Below are positions 12,501 to 25,600 of a DNA stretch of 64,000 nucleotides, piece by piece. The stretch covers positions 16,938,001 to 17,002,000 of the forward strand of contig CM036626.1 in NCBI GenBank assembly GCA_020746105.1. Direction: 5' to 3'. The translations under genes and the position numbers were made by a program. Every line of letters begins with the position of its first letter. Position 1 is the stretch's first letter. The notes under the pieces were generated by a model, which saw only the letters and a program-made list of their open reading frames with translations, did no database searches and was not told the origin of the DNA. This DNA comes from Trogon surrucura. Its lineage: Eukaryota; Chordata; Aves; Trogoniformes; Trogonidae.

Positions 12501-12511
12501 GCGCCTGCGCA
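12501..12511 (-). promoter_or_regulatory. NRF1-like site upstream of TMF1
   Basis: TGCGCAGGCGC on the minus strand fits the NRF1 motif and lies about 160 bp upstream of the TMF1 start codon, within the CpG island. Motif match only. Confidence 0.45.
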
Positions 12512-12902
12512 CCGCCCGGCTCCACGTCGCCAACGAGCCCGCGCGCAGCCGCCCGCCGTCCCCCGGACACGTCCCGGGAGGAGGAGCGAGGCCTCTGCCC
12601 TCCGCACCTCTCATGGCCGGGGGCGTGGAATGCCGCCGGCGCTTCCGCCTCGGTACGTGTCCTGGCGGAGGGGCTGAGCCTGACCCCCCTCCCGTCTCGG
12701 CAGCTGCCCTGGCGTGGGAGAAGCCCGGCGCCGCTTCCCCCGCGGCAGCCGCCACGGCCGAGGCCCGGCCAGGAGGGATCCAGCACCGCCTGCCCACAGG
12801 CCTCGGGCTAACGCGGCCAAACGGGCCCGGGCCTTTTTTTAATCGAGCTTATAAACGCTCTTGAATGTCCACTGACAAGCCACAAACTAAGGTGTCTTAA
12901 AA

Positions 12903-12919
12903 TTTATTTTCTTTTTATT
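12903..12919 (-). terminator. UBA3: UBA3 poly(A) signals
   Basis: Two AATAAA hexamers read on the minus strand, at 12914-12919 and 12903-12908, about 635-650 nt after the UBA3 stop. The 3' UTR would run from 13551 to about 12885. This lies at the edge of the TMF1 CpG island. Confidence 0.7.
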
Positions 12920-13551
12920 AATAAATACCTCAACAGCACCAGTGATACTTGAACATAATCCTGCAATGACGTGGGGACTGCAGGGGGACGTGTCGCTGCT
13001 TTGACTCATTTTGCCCTTTTGCATTGGCTCGCACACACTCTCTTCCACGTGTGACACCTTTGATAAAACTGATCCAATCAGTATCAAGCAAGAGGAAAAC
13101 GCTAGTTTTAAACTATTACCCTCTTTTTGGTTTTAAAGTGACTCATTCAAGCGTACAGGAGTGCTGCAATTCCAAACCAGAGCGCTGCGGTTCCTCTCCA
13201 AGGCTCTTCTCTCTGTATACACGTGTGCACGCACGCTGACAACAAGACTTTTGGCCACCTCAAAGATTCCATGTGTCTGAAAGCACTAACATTTTTGAGA
13301 ACAAACACTGGGAAAAAAAGTGTATTCATATACATCAGAGTTCTGTACATTAATAAGCTTTTATACAAATATAATCCACCAAATATTGGCTTCTACGTAC
13401 AGTTCTGAAATATGGCGATTCGTTTGTATTACCTAACCTTTGACAATGTTACTACTAACATGAATGTTGCTTTAACACCTGGAGAATACATTTGTTTTAC
13501 AAAGTGGGTACAAATTTCTCTCACTTGATAGGCAGTTTACTCATGAATAAA

Positions 13552-13640
13552 TTAAGTGGTAAAATGAAGCTTGAACAACATAGTCTGTGGTGTAGTAACA
13601 TCAGCAACTGCAAGTTCCTGGCCATCCACAAGCCCCAATT
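13552..13640 (-). CDS. UBA3: UBA3 coding exon 18 with stop
   Basis: 89 nt, completing Glu435 then [20 protein letters not shown] to HFTT, stop TAA at 13552-13554. Acceptor TTTCAG. Confidence 0.96.
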
Positions 13641-16600
13641 CTGAAACAGAAAGAAAAGTTTAAGCACAGCAAATAACCGTGGTTTGTCTTTTTTAAATTT
13701 AAAAAAAAAGTTACGAATGCCACACCCACAAATCATAAATTTGATGAAATAAAGCAGCAAACAGCTCACTAGCTAAACTAATATTTATTTATTTCATCCA
13801 GGAAACTAACAGACCTTGTCAGAAAATATATGAAACACTACTGAAGCGTGTTTAGTTTAGATCAGTTATCAGCTTCCTTTGCTGGAATGTTTTCCTCCGC
13901 ACTGCGCATATTTCACATTTAAGCAATTCAAAGCTTATCCCTGAACAACCTCAGAAAAGTATTTTGCACGTAAAAGTATAAAGAAACAGGTTTTACTACA
14001 CAGTGCAAAATACAGCTAAACATGTCATACAGAGGGATGAAGTGATTCCTTTAGGGCAGTATATTGAAAATCTACACAAGACAACTACACCAGATACCTT
14101 TTAGTGTCTTGGAAAGATTTGGCCTTGTTCGCTCTTCAATTGAAGCCACTGTCTGCAGGAAAAAAAAAAAAAAAAGCCAAAACATTTTCTTTCAAATTCA
14201 GAAAAGTAAATTTAAATAATTTTACATTACTAAAGGCAATTATGCATGTTCAGATTACCTGTAGATAAAGTGTTTTATTTCCCCCATACATAGTTGCTGT
14301 GATTGCAGGAGATTTCATCTGCCTATATATAAAACATTTAAAAAAAAAAAAGACAGGTAAAAAATCATTTACAAACTACCTTTCTGAAACGCTGAACTAC
14401 CATAAGTTATGAAATAAGTCAGACTAGTTGCATACTTACAATGAAGCGTTATTCGTCAAGTAATCCAAGATCTCCTGCAATTTAGCTGATGGAGAAATCT
14501 CTATGTTTTGGGGAAGCTGGCTGCAGGCTGGACAGTTCTCCTACACCAAAAGTATCACAAGAATGCATGTTATGTTCAATATGGTTTTTAAAATGCTTAA
14601 TAATGCTTAATACTTGTGCTTTTATTTTTCTAAGTTTTTTTAGCTCAAGAAATATTAGTACTGTTGACAAAACACAATTCCTCATGAAGTCTGCCGTGTC
14701 TGACTGGCTCGCAACAGCAGCTAAGTATTTATGAACTACAAATTTTATCTGGCATAGAATTCAACACTACAGACTTGCAAATCAAGAGTTGTCGTAACCT
14801 CTTATTGAGAAGATTTGCTTGTGAGTTTTCTTAAGACTGCATATCCTATTTTGTAAACCACGTTTCCTGCATGACAGGGGAAATCTTCCGGATTCGCTTT
14901 CCAAAAAGTCAAGCACTGTTTTCCTCTGCAGGTAGCACAGCAGAAACAGCTGAGATGCTGACGTTGCTACTACATATACTATGTAATAGCTTTTGCTCAA
15001 CTAGTGGGTAGAAGAAAAAGTTTTATTACCATGACATCAAATTAAACATCTGTTGATCTGGAGGTAAACAGTCCTGCTACTCTACATGGATAGATTGCCC
15101 CTGTCGTCACTATTATACCCCAAAACCACAGAAGTTTTAAAAAAAATAAATCCTACATGCTAAAAACAATACTTTGGAGAAGTAGCTGAATCAGTAATAC
15201 TGTAGTTTTTACTAGTAACACTGTAGTTTTTGCTTTTAAAACCTCAGAAATACCATTATTCAGTGCTAGGGGCCAAGAGATTCAATATTGTGTTTCAGAA
15301 ATACAAAGTGTGAACATCCAATAAAAATCAAGGAAACAATGCTACGAGCCTTTAACGGCACTGACCTTTCTTTCAGCTTCAAATGTGTATGTGTATAATC
15401 CATCCACATCATTAAACACCAAGTAGTTGTTAAGAGGAATGTATGCACTATAATGATAAATATGTTAGCGTTAATACATGTTGCTACATTGGAAATCATT
15501 TATGTTATCTATAAGAAATGAAATACCTTGTGGCTATTTTAAAAACTTCAGTGGCGCAAACAGCTGGAATAAGAAAAAAAATTTTTTCACTTTCTAGCTC
15601 TGTCACAGAACATGCAGACATTAGCGCAGAGAGTTGTACCAAAGAACAAAAGTGACGAAAAAAAAAATCAAGTATAACAATTTGTAGCTGGCAATTCTAA
15701 GCATTAACACCAGAGATTTGGCACTTATCTGAGACTATGCTAAGCTTAGATAGAGTATTTTACAATTTATTTTTTCCCCAGTCTCAAACGTTTTTGCTCA
15801 TGCCCACAGTCATACATGAGCTCAACATTTATACAGTCACATGCAGCTTCTCTATGGAAAAGAGGAATGGGACTGTAAGAATAAATCAGACCCATTGAAA
15901 CATTACTGTTACCCTCCCCAAGTTCTCAATTCCAAACCGTTGCCTTACAAGACTCTAAATTCTGCAAAGCAAAGTGAAATGAGTTCTTTCAGCATACCTG
16001 CAATTACTGCATTTGTAGAAGCCACTGCTGGAATAATTCGTTTAACCACCCCTGTAAGAGTAAAACATACAATTTTGGTTTTTCCAAGAACCTATACTGA
16101 GACAATTTTTAGCCAAAGTAATTACAGAAGAGTGTACCCTAAAGGTATTTTAAACTTCCCAAGAATTTCTATGACAATAAGGTATAACAGCATGCTGCTC
16201 AACTACTTTGGCATTTTTTAATTTAAGGAATAGATCAAGCATGTTGGAGAAAAAGGAGTGAGCTAGAGAATAAATTCTGAAAACAAGTATTCTGTATTTA
16301 GCACTGAAAATTCATTTTAGACTCAGTTCTATGCGTGTTTAACTGAAGAAACGCATAAAGGAAAGATACTTGGTTTTTGTATTCCTTCCACAAGAAGAGG
16401 CTCGCCATCCAGTCAAATAGCATAGCCCTTACACCTCTATAAAGCAAGATTTCCTACACGTACAAGCTTGTACATCAAGTTTGCCATCTTTTTGGCAGAC
16501 CTGAAAAAAAGAGCAAACTCCTAAGCAAACTGAAGTTCCCCTGGCTTCTCATTATCAACTTGTATTCCTTCATGTCTGAGAAAACATGCATAAAACTTTT

Positions 16601-19600
16601 ATCTTTGCCTTCTTTCTGCTACGTACTTCACAATGAAACCATCTTCAAACGCTGAAAACCGTGCATCGATTTGCACACACACAATTCTGTTTCACAACCA
16701 GAGTTTACATCGTTCACACTGATTGAATGAGTGGCAGCATTCTGCACTTGCACGTGAACAGCGGCATACACAGCAGGAAAGAAGATGCTATTAGTCTTAA
16801 CCAGCCTGCAATGGCATAAAGCATTGCTGTCGCTAAAAGAGGTGACCACGTCCTTTTGTTCCTGCTCTTCGACCCAGCGTAAGTGGTCACGGTGTAACAT
16901 GAACTGCGGAGCTGCTCCAGGTTAAAAACAAAATGGCAAGAAGAATGTTCAGTTTTGTCCCAGATCAGTTCCTCCGATTCACCACAAAAGCCTAAACATC
17001 TGATTCATCATAGAAATATTTGTGCTGGCACAGGAAACGAGCTGCTTGTTTCTCTTCTAAGTTAAGTGAGAAAAAAACTTTTTTTTTTTCCTCAACAGAG
17101 CTGCCAACTTAGTCATAACAAATACAAGAAATATCAATGCAGCCTAACTGCAAATGCTGCAAACTTAGTGCAAAGCCATATCCTTACCTTGGGTGAGTCT
17201 GTATGTAACACCTTTAATATTAAATTGTGATGCTCTTTCTAAAGACTTCTGGTAAATCCACTGTATGTGTTCGGGGTCATCTCCATCCAATGCAACACCT
17301 TCTACAGCAAAGTTCAGAATTTATAGGTAAGTGCTATTAAAACTTGACACTTTAAATATCATTTCTACAAACACCATAACTTCTACCACATTCTGTATAC
17401 AACCTATCTTAACCTCACAGATTTACAGAGCTGTTACAGGTTACATTCTGACTAAGGAAAGACACTGCAGTAATGAGAGAAACAGATGAAGAAACATGGA
17501 ACTTGAGAGCGAGTCCAAGAAGAAAAACCCAGCTCAGAGGAGGCTCAGATTCAATAGAATGAGTCACATAAAGTCAAAAGGTAGGATGGTTTTATTAAAA
17601 GCAGCAGTTTATATCTAATTCAAAACAAATGAGTTAAAAGGAGAAAAGTCAGTTTAGCACTAATATCCTAATTACCTCCAAAAGGCTGCTCCTTCGGCCA
17701 CTGCAATATCCTGACATACTCAATACAGTGCTCTGGTAGTCTGGGCATGGACGCAATAGTACACATGGGAAAATTGACCTGGTGTGGGCAGGGGAAGAAA
17801 ACCAGAGGAAAGTGTGTAATAAGTTATGTATAGTACTAGGAAAAGAAACAAACGAATCAGAGGAATTTAAAAAAAAAAAAAAGAATATCACCAATTGCAA
17901 TTACCTGTGGTGGATAAAGCTCAAGCGTGCATTCAACACATGCTGTCATACCAGGAATAATCACACGAACATTTCCTTTAAAACCTTCTGTCCCTCCGTC
18001 TATTAAAGGTATGATGGAACTAGGATCCAGGACACCATCTTCATAATGTAAAAATGACATCTAACAAACAAAGGTGAATGGTTTTGTTGGGTTTTGCTTT
18101 TTTTAAACAAGTTGCAAGGAAGAAAAAGAAATCCTATGAATTTCATTCTTTCTGGTACCACAAGATGAAATGCTTAATACACAGTTTATTTTGAGGGTAC
18201 ACTGGGCACAAAACACAACTTATTTGTCAGTGCACGGTGCTTCACCTACCACCTTCACCCTCCACCTCCTCTTCTCCTCACTCTCCTGAAAAAAATGCCA
18301 TTATTTCCTTATAGTATAACAGAACAAATGATTGGTTAGTTTTAAGGATTTGGGGGTTTAATTCTTGGTTTGTTGTTCTGTCTGAGTTTTTTAAAATACT
18401 GGTAAATTCTCAAGATCGTTATTTTATAAATAATGAAATAATGAAACTGTGTCAGAGAAGGTTTAGGGTAGATATCAGGAAACACTTCCTCAGGGGGAGG
18501 GTGCTCCGGCACTGGGATGCACTGCCCAGGGAAGTGGAGTCACCGTCCCTGGAGGTTTTTAAGGAGAGGCTGGATGTAGCACTTAGGGCTCTGGTGATAG
18601 GTTTGAGTCACAGGCTGGACTTGATGATCTCAGGTCTTCTCCAGCCTCAACAATTCTGTGATTCTGTGAATTCACAATGATAAAATTACCTAGTTCATGA
18701 ACTAGGCTTCTATTACTTTGTAGCATAAGGGCTCCAAAAGATGACATTTACAAGTTGCAGCACGGTAAGTACTATCTGGCTAATGTAAAAAAAAATACAT
18801 AAATCACAACGGGAGCACCCAGAGAGGCTGTGCAACTTTAAGTTTTTTCAAAAGCTGGCTGCACTAGACCACAAACAACGTACTCTAACTTTTAAATTAC
18901 CCCTGTAAAGCATTGCACAAATGTTGGCTAACATTGCTCAAGAAAAAGGCAGTTAAGGGAGTGTATATTTTGTCCTGGTCACAAGCTGTGAGTTTCAACA
19001 GCCTTCATTTCATTTTAATGGCACATTCTACACAAATCAGTTCAATTTTAGTTTTCTATACTCATGCAATAACCAGGTTTTAAAAAGATTGAAGACTTTA
19101 CCAGCATGCCATTAATCCATCTTCTTGCAATTATAGAGTCCAGCCCACAAACAATAATATGAAACTCTAGGGGGGAAAAAAAAAGTTATTTAAAGTCTAT
19201 ACTAATGCATACTTCTTAAGACAAAGTATTCTGTTGGTAACAGTCCAGAGAAACTGACTGTAGTTTAACTGTCTCTGCCAGATTACCTACGTGACAGATG
19301 CATTTAAGTTTTGTCTATTTGCTACTTCTACTTCCACTACACAATAGAAGAATAAAATAATTGGCAATCTAACTGCCAGGAAATGCAGTGAGCAGCAACC
19401 ACTGCAACGTTCCCGTAAAGCACCAGTGAGTGTCTGGCAAGCAAATACCACTTACGTCGATAGAAGCTTTCATCCATGTCTTGAATCTTTTTAAAATATC
19501 TGAGTGTAAGCCCAGTAAAGGAATATATTTATAAAGTAGTTAAGTTTACTGTTTTCTATTTGCTAACCTAAAGCCAAATCACTATCTAATTTATTACTAT

Positions 19601-22600
19601 AATTTTATATGACACTTTTTTTAAAAAAAAAGTGACTGAAAGATTGAAAATTCCCACTGCTGGAGCTGTAGGATCTGACAAAACAAGGGACACAATGTAA
19701 CAGTCACACAGAGAAAGAAGTACGGAACACTGGCTTTCACAAACTGGTGTATCAGTGAGCCCTGCTCTACGTTTACAAACTGAAGTATCCTACCAGTACC
19801 TACTCAAAACACTCTGGCGAATAAACCTGTAATTCTAATTATCTCAGTGAAAACTAGACTCCCGCAATTGAATGAAAAGAGTTAGCCCAAACACGGAAAA
19901 TAGCTTCTTAAAGCTCAGCTTGTTTTCCTTGTGTGCTAATGCCACTGAGAATGAGAATTCTCAATCACCAGCTGAATGAATCTGTATGAAAAAGAGAGCG
20001 TGGCAGCAAAACACTTTAGATAGTCTTACCACCTACAGAGGTTTTTTTAAAGCCTTCAAGGCTACTATTTCACTATAAAAGGATACGCTACGACAGCGCA
20101 GTTGGGAATGCGGCTGTTTAGGAATTCTGCTGCAACCTCTGCTTTTGGTCGTCCAACATCCTTCGGTCTGGGAAATAAAATAAGGAATTTCAAAGGCATT
20201 ATTTTAGTAGATCCAATCTTTCCAGACTATGCATTGCAATATCGAATTAAGGGACTAATTGTTACTGCAGGATGATTCATTGATACAGATAACATTAAAG
20301 AATCCCTGTAAAACATCAGATATGAGAGCTCCAGAGTTAGCCAAATATGTCCATGTATCTTCAGTCATCAGCACCAAAAAAAATCCAATATTTTTTCGTT
20401 TTGCTTGCAAGACAAAGGTATCAGAAAATTTAACATCTCAATCTGTGTGCTTTCCTCTTTAGTATCACCTTTTCCATTAGTCATCAGCTGTATTCGAATG
20501 GTAAAGAATGTGTATTTATTTTTTTCAGTCAAACTATAACACCACAGATCCCAAACCAGGAAGGAATTATATGCAACATTAAGTTAATTTCGAGTACCAC
20601 TGTGATAGGAATGTTCACTAATCTTCAATGACATCTTGTTCAACCAAAGCAATGATCATATCCGCTTATTTCGTTCAGGTACTCTTAAAAAAAGCAAACG
20701 TGGAATTGTGAAAAGATCACTTACCGAAAGAGAAACTGTCGGTTAAGATTAGAAACATCTATAGTATCCATGTCAATAACATGGATCTGCCTAAAGCCGG
20801 ACAGTGCCTGTAAAAAGACAGTCAACTTCACTTAATAGGAAATGAAATGCTCTTACTGCTCCAGAATTCCTCCCACATCAAAAAACAGCAACCTTTGGAG
20901 GAACAAATGTATATGCTCTTTATTCCCCGTGAAGATAGGCATATAGTGGTTCTTTGTTGCCTTGCTAATGCTGATATTTAGACAGATGGAATTAGTAACA
21001 TTGCAATGGTCAAAGACAATATTCTGCTGAACATGACATTGGTTTAGTCTACCTAATCATAACCCAGGGAAGCCAACAGTAGGCTGACCTATATGGGAAA
21101 CCTGCGACTAGAGTAAATCAAAAGTGTTCCTGGGGGGAAAAAAACCGCAGAATTTGAAGAAATGCCATAAGCACTTTCTTGCTTGACAGGAATAGGAAAA
21201 AAAAACCTGAATGCCTCTAAAACATGAATGTTTTGAGCATGTGCTATTTTCACAATCAGTATAAATGAGTCTGGCATATCCATTCTCAAAGTTCAAAATG
21301 CCAGCACTCCTCACTGAATTCAATACTGGAACAGAAAGCACCAAACTTCTGACAAAAGTTCTGTCTGATCCCTGTTTGCACATGGCCCATCACTAGATTT
21401 GGCAAATAAATATGAGTGTCTGTGAGGATAAAAATGCATTCATAGGGTAATTAGATTCATACACATTTATTGGGTAAATACCTGGCAGCACATGATCCCA
21501 TGACCGTGCTTTAAACACTTAAAAATTGCTTTTCAGCCCACGCAGCGGTCCATTATAAACTAACACCATATCAAGATGGTACCTTCTGGCAATCTGTACA
21601 CCAGGGCAGTACTGTAATATTCCTTCCCTGTTCTTACACTAAGATCTACTCCTCCACTACCACTTCCATAACGTATAGCATGGGTCGGTCTGACTCGATA
21701 AAGCTGCCAGCCCAGAGGCTGAACTTAGCAACACAGATGCAGCTTTGAGGGAGGGCTCGGGCTCTTGGACAACCTCTGATTTACTGATCTTGAGGAACTG
21801 GAAAACCCAAGCAGAAAATCTACTCAGGATGGCCTAATAGCAGCCTTCCAGTACATGAAAGGGGCCTACGGGGAAGCTGGAGAAGGGCTTTTGATAGGCG
21901 CTTGTAGTGATAGGACAAGGGGCAGTAGCCTGAAACTGCAAGAGGGTAGATTTAGATTAGATATAAGGAAAAAATTCTTCACCATGAGTGGTGAAGCACT
22001 GGCACAGGTTGCCCAAGGAGGCTGTGGATGCCCCATTCCTGGAAGTGTTCAAGGCCAGGCTGGATGGGGCTTTGAGCAACCTGGGCTGGTGGGAGAGAGG
22101 TTTCCCTGCCCACAGCAGGGGGTTGGAATCAGATGATCATAAGGTCCCTTCCAACCTTAACCACTCTGTGATTCTATGATAAGGCAAACGAGACTCCACA
22201 GAGGTGACAGTCACCACAGACACTGTGAGCCTGGCTCTACTCATTTCAATACGAATGAAAGTAGATCAATCCAGGAATTCTAACCTCACTGAATGAATCC
22301 CAAGATGTAAAATAAATCAAAATTAAATTCATCTTTGACTGTTAAGGCTCAACTCTGTACAACCTACCTACGGCAGTTTGAAGTATCACTTTTTATCTTT
22401 GAAGATACATTTTAGAAAAACAGATACAATTTATTCCAAACGCCATTTCTTTGTATCATTATGAGCATGATTTGTTTCTAGCTTACTTCATTTCTCTAGA
22501 TCTGGTAATTAGGGAAAATTACCAACATTAGACCATACCCACGTGTTGCCTCATCTAGTTGAGAAGCGTCCCTGCCCATGACAGGGAGGTTGGATTAGAT

Positions 22601-25600
22601 GATCTCTAAGGTCCCTTCCAGCCTAGGCCATTCTATGATTCTATGATTGTATAATATCTAAGGCTGTAGGTGAACCTTTGTCTACACTTCAGCAACAGCA
22701 CCATGTTGTCCTTCATGACAAGCTTTGAGATAGCTAAATAAATAACATGCAACACTTTTCAAGCTTATTAACAAAGTGCATCTTCAAGTTTATCGCCTGT
22801 ATCATTGTGTATTTCATGCATTTTGCTTAGAATTTAGGAATTCAGTAGCTACACACAATCAAAAATGCCAAATTAGCAAAGCAGAAAAGATAATTTCCTC
22901 AAGGAAAAAAAAGATGATTCTAAGAAGTGAAGGGTGAAAACTGATTAATTACCAGGTTTTTCAGGAGTTCGCATCCTAATCCTCCTGCTCCGATAACTAG
23001 CACTTTACACGTGCTTAACAAAAACTCAAGAGCCTGCAGAAAATATTAAACAAAAAATTAATACACTAAATAGGCAAAAGTATAATTTATGCTTTGCTTC
23101 ATAACCCTTATAAATATGTCACCGTAAATTTTCAGTGCCCATTAAGTTTCACGTGAAACAACTTAGCCCAATAAAACATTTTGTGCTTGCAGGTGTAATT
23201 ACATAGCGGACTTTGATCAGTTGTTGAGTTCACGCAGTTCTTATTTCCCAACTTACAGAAAAGCAAGACCTCTGATGATATCAGTATTCCCTTTATATTA
23301 ATTTTGACCATGAAAAAAGCAAGGCCCATCTTTTTTATTATGCAGTGTAAGCAGATAGTGTTTTCTTCCCCAAAATATTTTACTGATATACAGTAGAAAA
23401 TAAATCTAAACAGAAAACATTGTTTGCCTCAAAGTAGTAAATAATGGAACAGTACATTAAACAGGTAATAGTAAAAACTATTTGGCTGTAAGCTCTGCAA
23501 CAAAATGTACCAAAAAAAGAAAACAGAAATAATAAGTCTAAATTTTGCTGTTCCCTATTAAACATCTTTCCCAATTCTCCAAGTACTTACATTAACTGTA
23601 ATTCTTTCTTTAAGTACAAGAAATTCCTTACTGTACCTAATTACTTAAAAACTGAGAGACAAATGCTGCTATTTTCCCTATGGAACTCAAAGACAGAGCA
23701 TAATTCATACGTTACTATATATTTATATATATGCTGACAGCAAGCTGGTAGTTGATAGCGTACAATTTAGAAATACAAGCTTATAAAAAGAATACAATAT
23801 GTTCTTCCAGAATCATAATGTTCAACTGATTAAAATATAAGCTCTCCATGCAGTTTTAGCATTCATACACAACTGGTGGTCAATTAATGAAATCGTTTAC
23901 ATTCATTTGCAACATACGCTAGAAACTTTTTATTTAAAGGAAGTTGTTTCTCACTTGAGTGCCTGGCTCGAAATCGGGATGTGTGAATGGTCCAGATCGC
24001 TCGAGGAACTTCTTTACATGGTTCCAGCGACCTTCCCAGTCTCCAGTGTCCCCACACCCACCATCAACAGCCATTCTGCACAGAACACAGTAAATTCAGC
24101 TGCAAAACTATACAGAAAAAGCCACACTACTAAAATATTTTTTCTTTATGTATCTTAAAAACACCTAAGTTATTGACCATTCATACAAATGCATCTGCAT
24201 ATTCTTTATACATATATGTTATGTGCATGAACATTTGCATGAGTGTGTTTTATGTGTGGAACTAGGAAACAATAAAACAAATATGCATAGAGGGAGAAAA
24301 CTCTCAGCATTTCAATAAATCCCACTGATTTAGTAAAACTAGTAAAAGTTGACCTGAAGTTAAAAAAGGGTCAAGCCTCTTCACTTTTATTTCACACATA
24401 TTTAAAAAGGACAGAGGAAAAGATGCTGTCCCTTTCGGTTTTGAGGGTGATATTTTTTTCATCAGTCTTACATCCTTTTTTTGACAGACTTAAGTTCATA
24501 AATCACATTTAGAATTATCAGTATGTAACGCCAACTGTGAGGCACTGAATAAATAACAGAGAGATGTGCTATCAAGCCCCTGTGAACCTTCATTGTGATT
24601 TTTTTAAACAAGTGTTAAAAAAAATATGAATCTTGAATGCTCTACACCTTCAATGGGTACTGTGTAATTTGGAACACCCCCATTTTTCAGTTTTCTCCTG
24701 AGCCTGTCAGCAGTTACAATCTGACTTGAAAAAAAAGAATGTCTGCAGTTAGTTTCTTTTAAATTTTCAAGACAGAATTTTACACTAAATACCTCACCAC
24801 CCTTTTTCTGCTTTTGCAGGTCACTTTTAGTAGCAGACAACTATGAATTTAAACCATTAAGAGACTTACTAGAACAGTTCAAAATCAGCTCTCAAGTAAT
24901 TCTCTGATGGGAGATCACCACATACACAAAACATGCCCTTCCTTAACAGAGCACACTCCCCTTTTTAAATAGGAGCTCCACTCAATATGTATCAGCGATT
25001 ACGTTCTATGTTAATACAAAACTAAGGTTATTATAATAAGAGCTTTGCCAATCCCAAGTATGAAAGGTTGTGTCATCACTGGTAAGGGGTGTTATTTGCT
25101 TCCTCCTCTGAAGTAATATGAAGAACGCTTGTATCAATAACTGTCGGTTAATGTTTAGAATTTATTATTACTTCCTGATGACTAATTTCAAAATAAGAGG
25201 AAAACGTAGTAAAGATGTAGTGAAAACATCTAGACAGTGAATGCTTTTATCCTCACAGAATTCAGAAGACTGAAAACACAGTATGCCCAAATTAACTGTA
25301 ACTTACAGGCAATTAGTTTTGCAAAAGGTTTTCAGTAACAGTTGGAAAAACTTTACTAAATTGCCAGAATAAAAACACCACAATTTGCCTGTATTTTGAC
25401 TACAGACTGAACTCATTCCTGGTTGGCTGTTGACTTTAGGTAAGTTACTGTATTAGCAATTAAGATCCACAAAATGTATCTGATTTCACAAGGGTATTTT
25501 GACTTCTGATTCCCATTTTTGTATCTTTGCCAGTTTTCACAATTTGCACTAAAAATTAATTTTTAAGAAAGTGTGAATAAATATTACACTCCCTCTACTG

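Larger units (their letters stand above)
11960..12840. promoter_or_regulatory. TMF1: CpG island promoter of TMF1
   Basis: Dense CpG and GC-rich sequence spans the first coding exon and about 500 bp upstream. The reading frames open throughout it in several directions reflect base composition only. It begins almost where UBA3 transcription should end. Confidence 0.8.
20808..22952 (-). other. UBA3: UBA3 intron 4
   Basis: 2.1 kb; contains a CR1 and a headless SINE copy listed separately, otherwise nothing recognised. Confidence 0.6.

Noticed and set aside
11967-12864. Several long open frames on both strands around 12.0-12.9 kb
   Set aside because: They result from the stop-poor CpG island at the TMF1 promoter; only MSWFNASQL on the minus strand is a real start.
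18441-18680. 79-codon plus-strand frame ([20 protein letters not shown]...)
   Set aside because: Translation of a CR1 3' fragment, a frame that appears in many CR1 copies; not a gene.
21855-22179. 93- and 63-codon plus-strand frames in UBA3 intron 4
   Set aside because: They lie wholly in a CR1 fragment.
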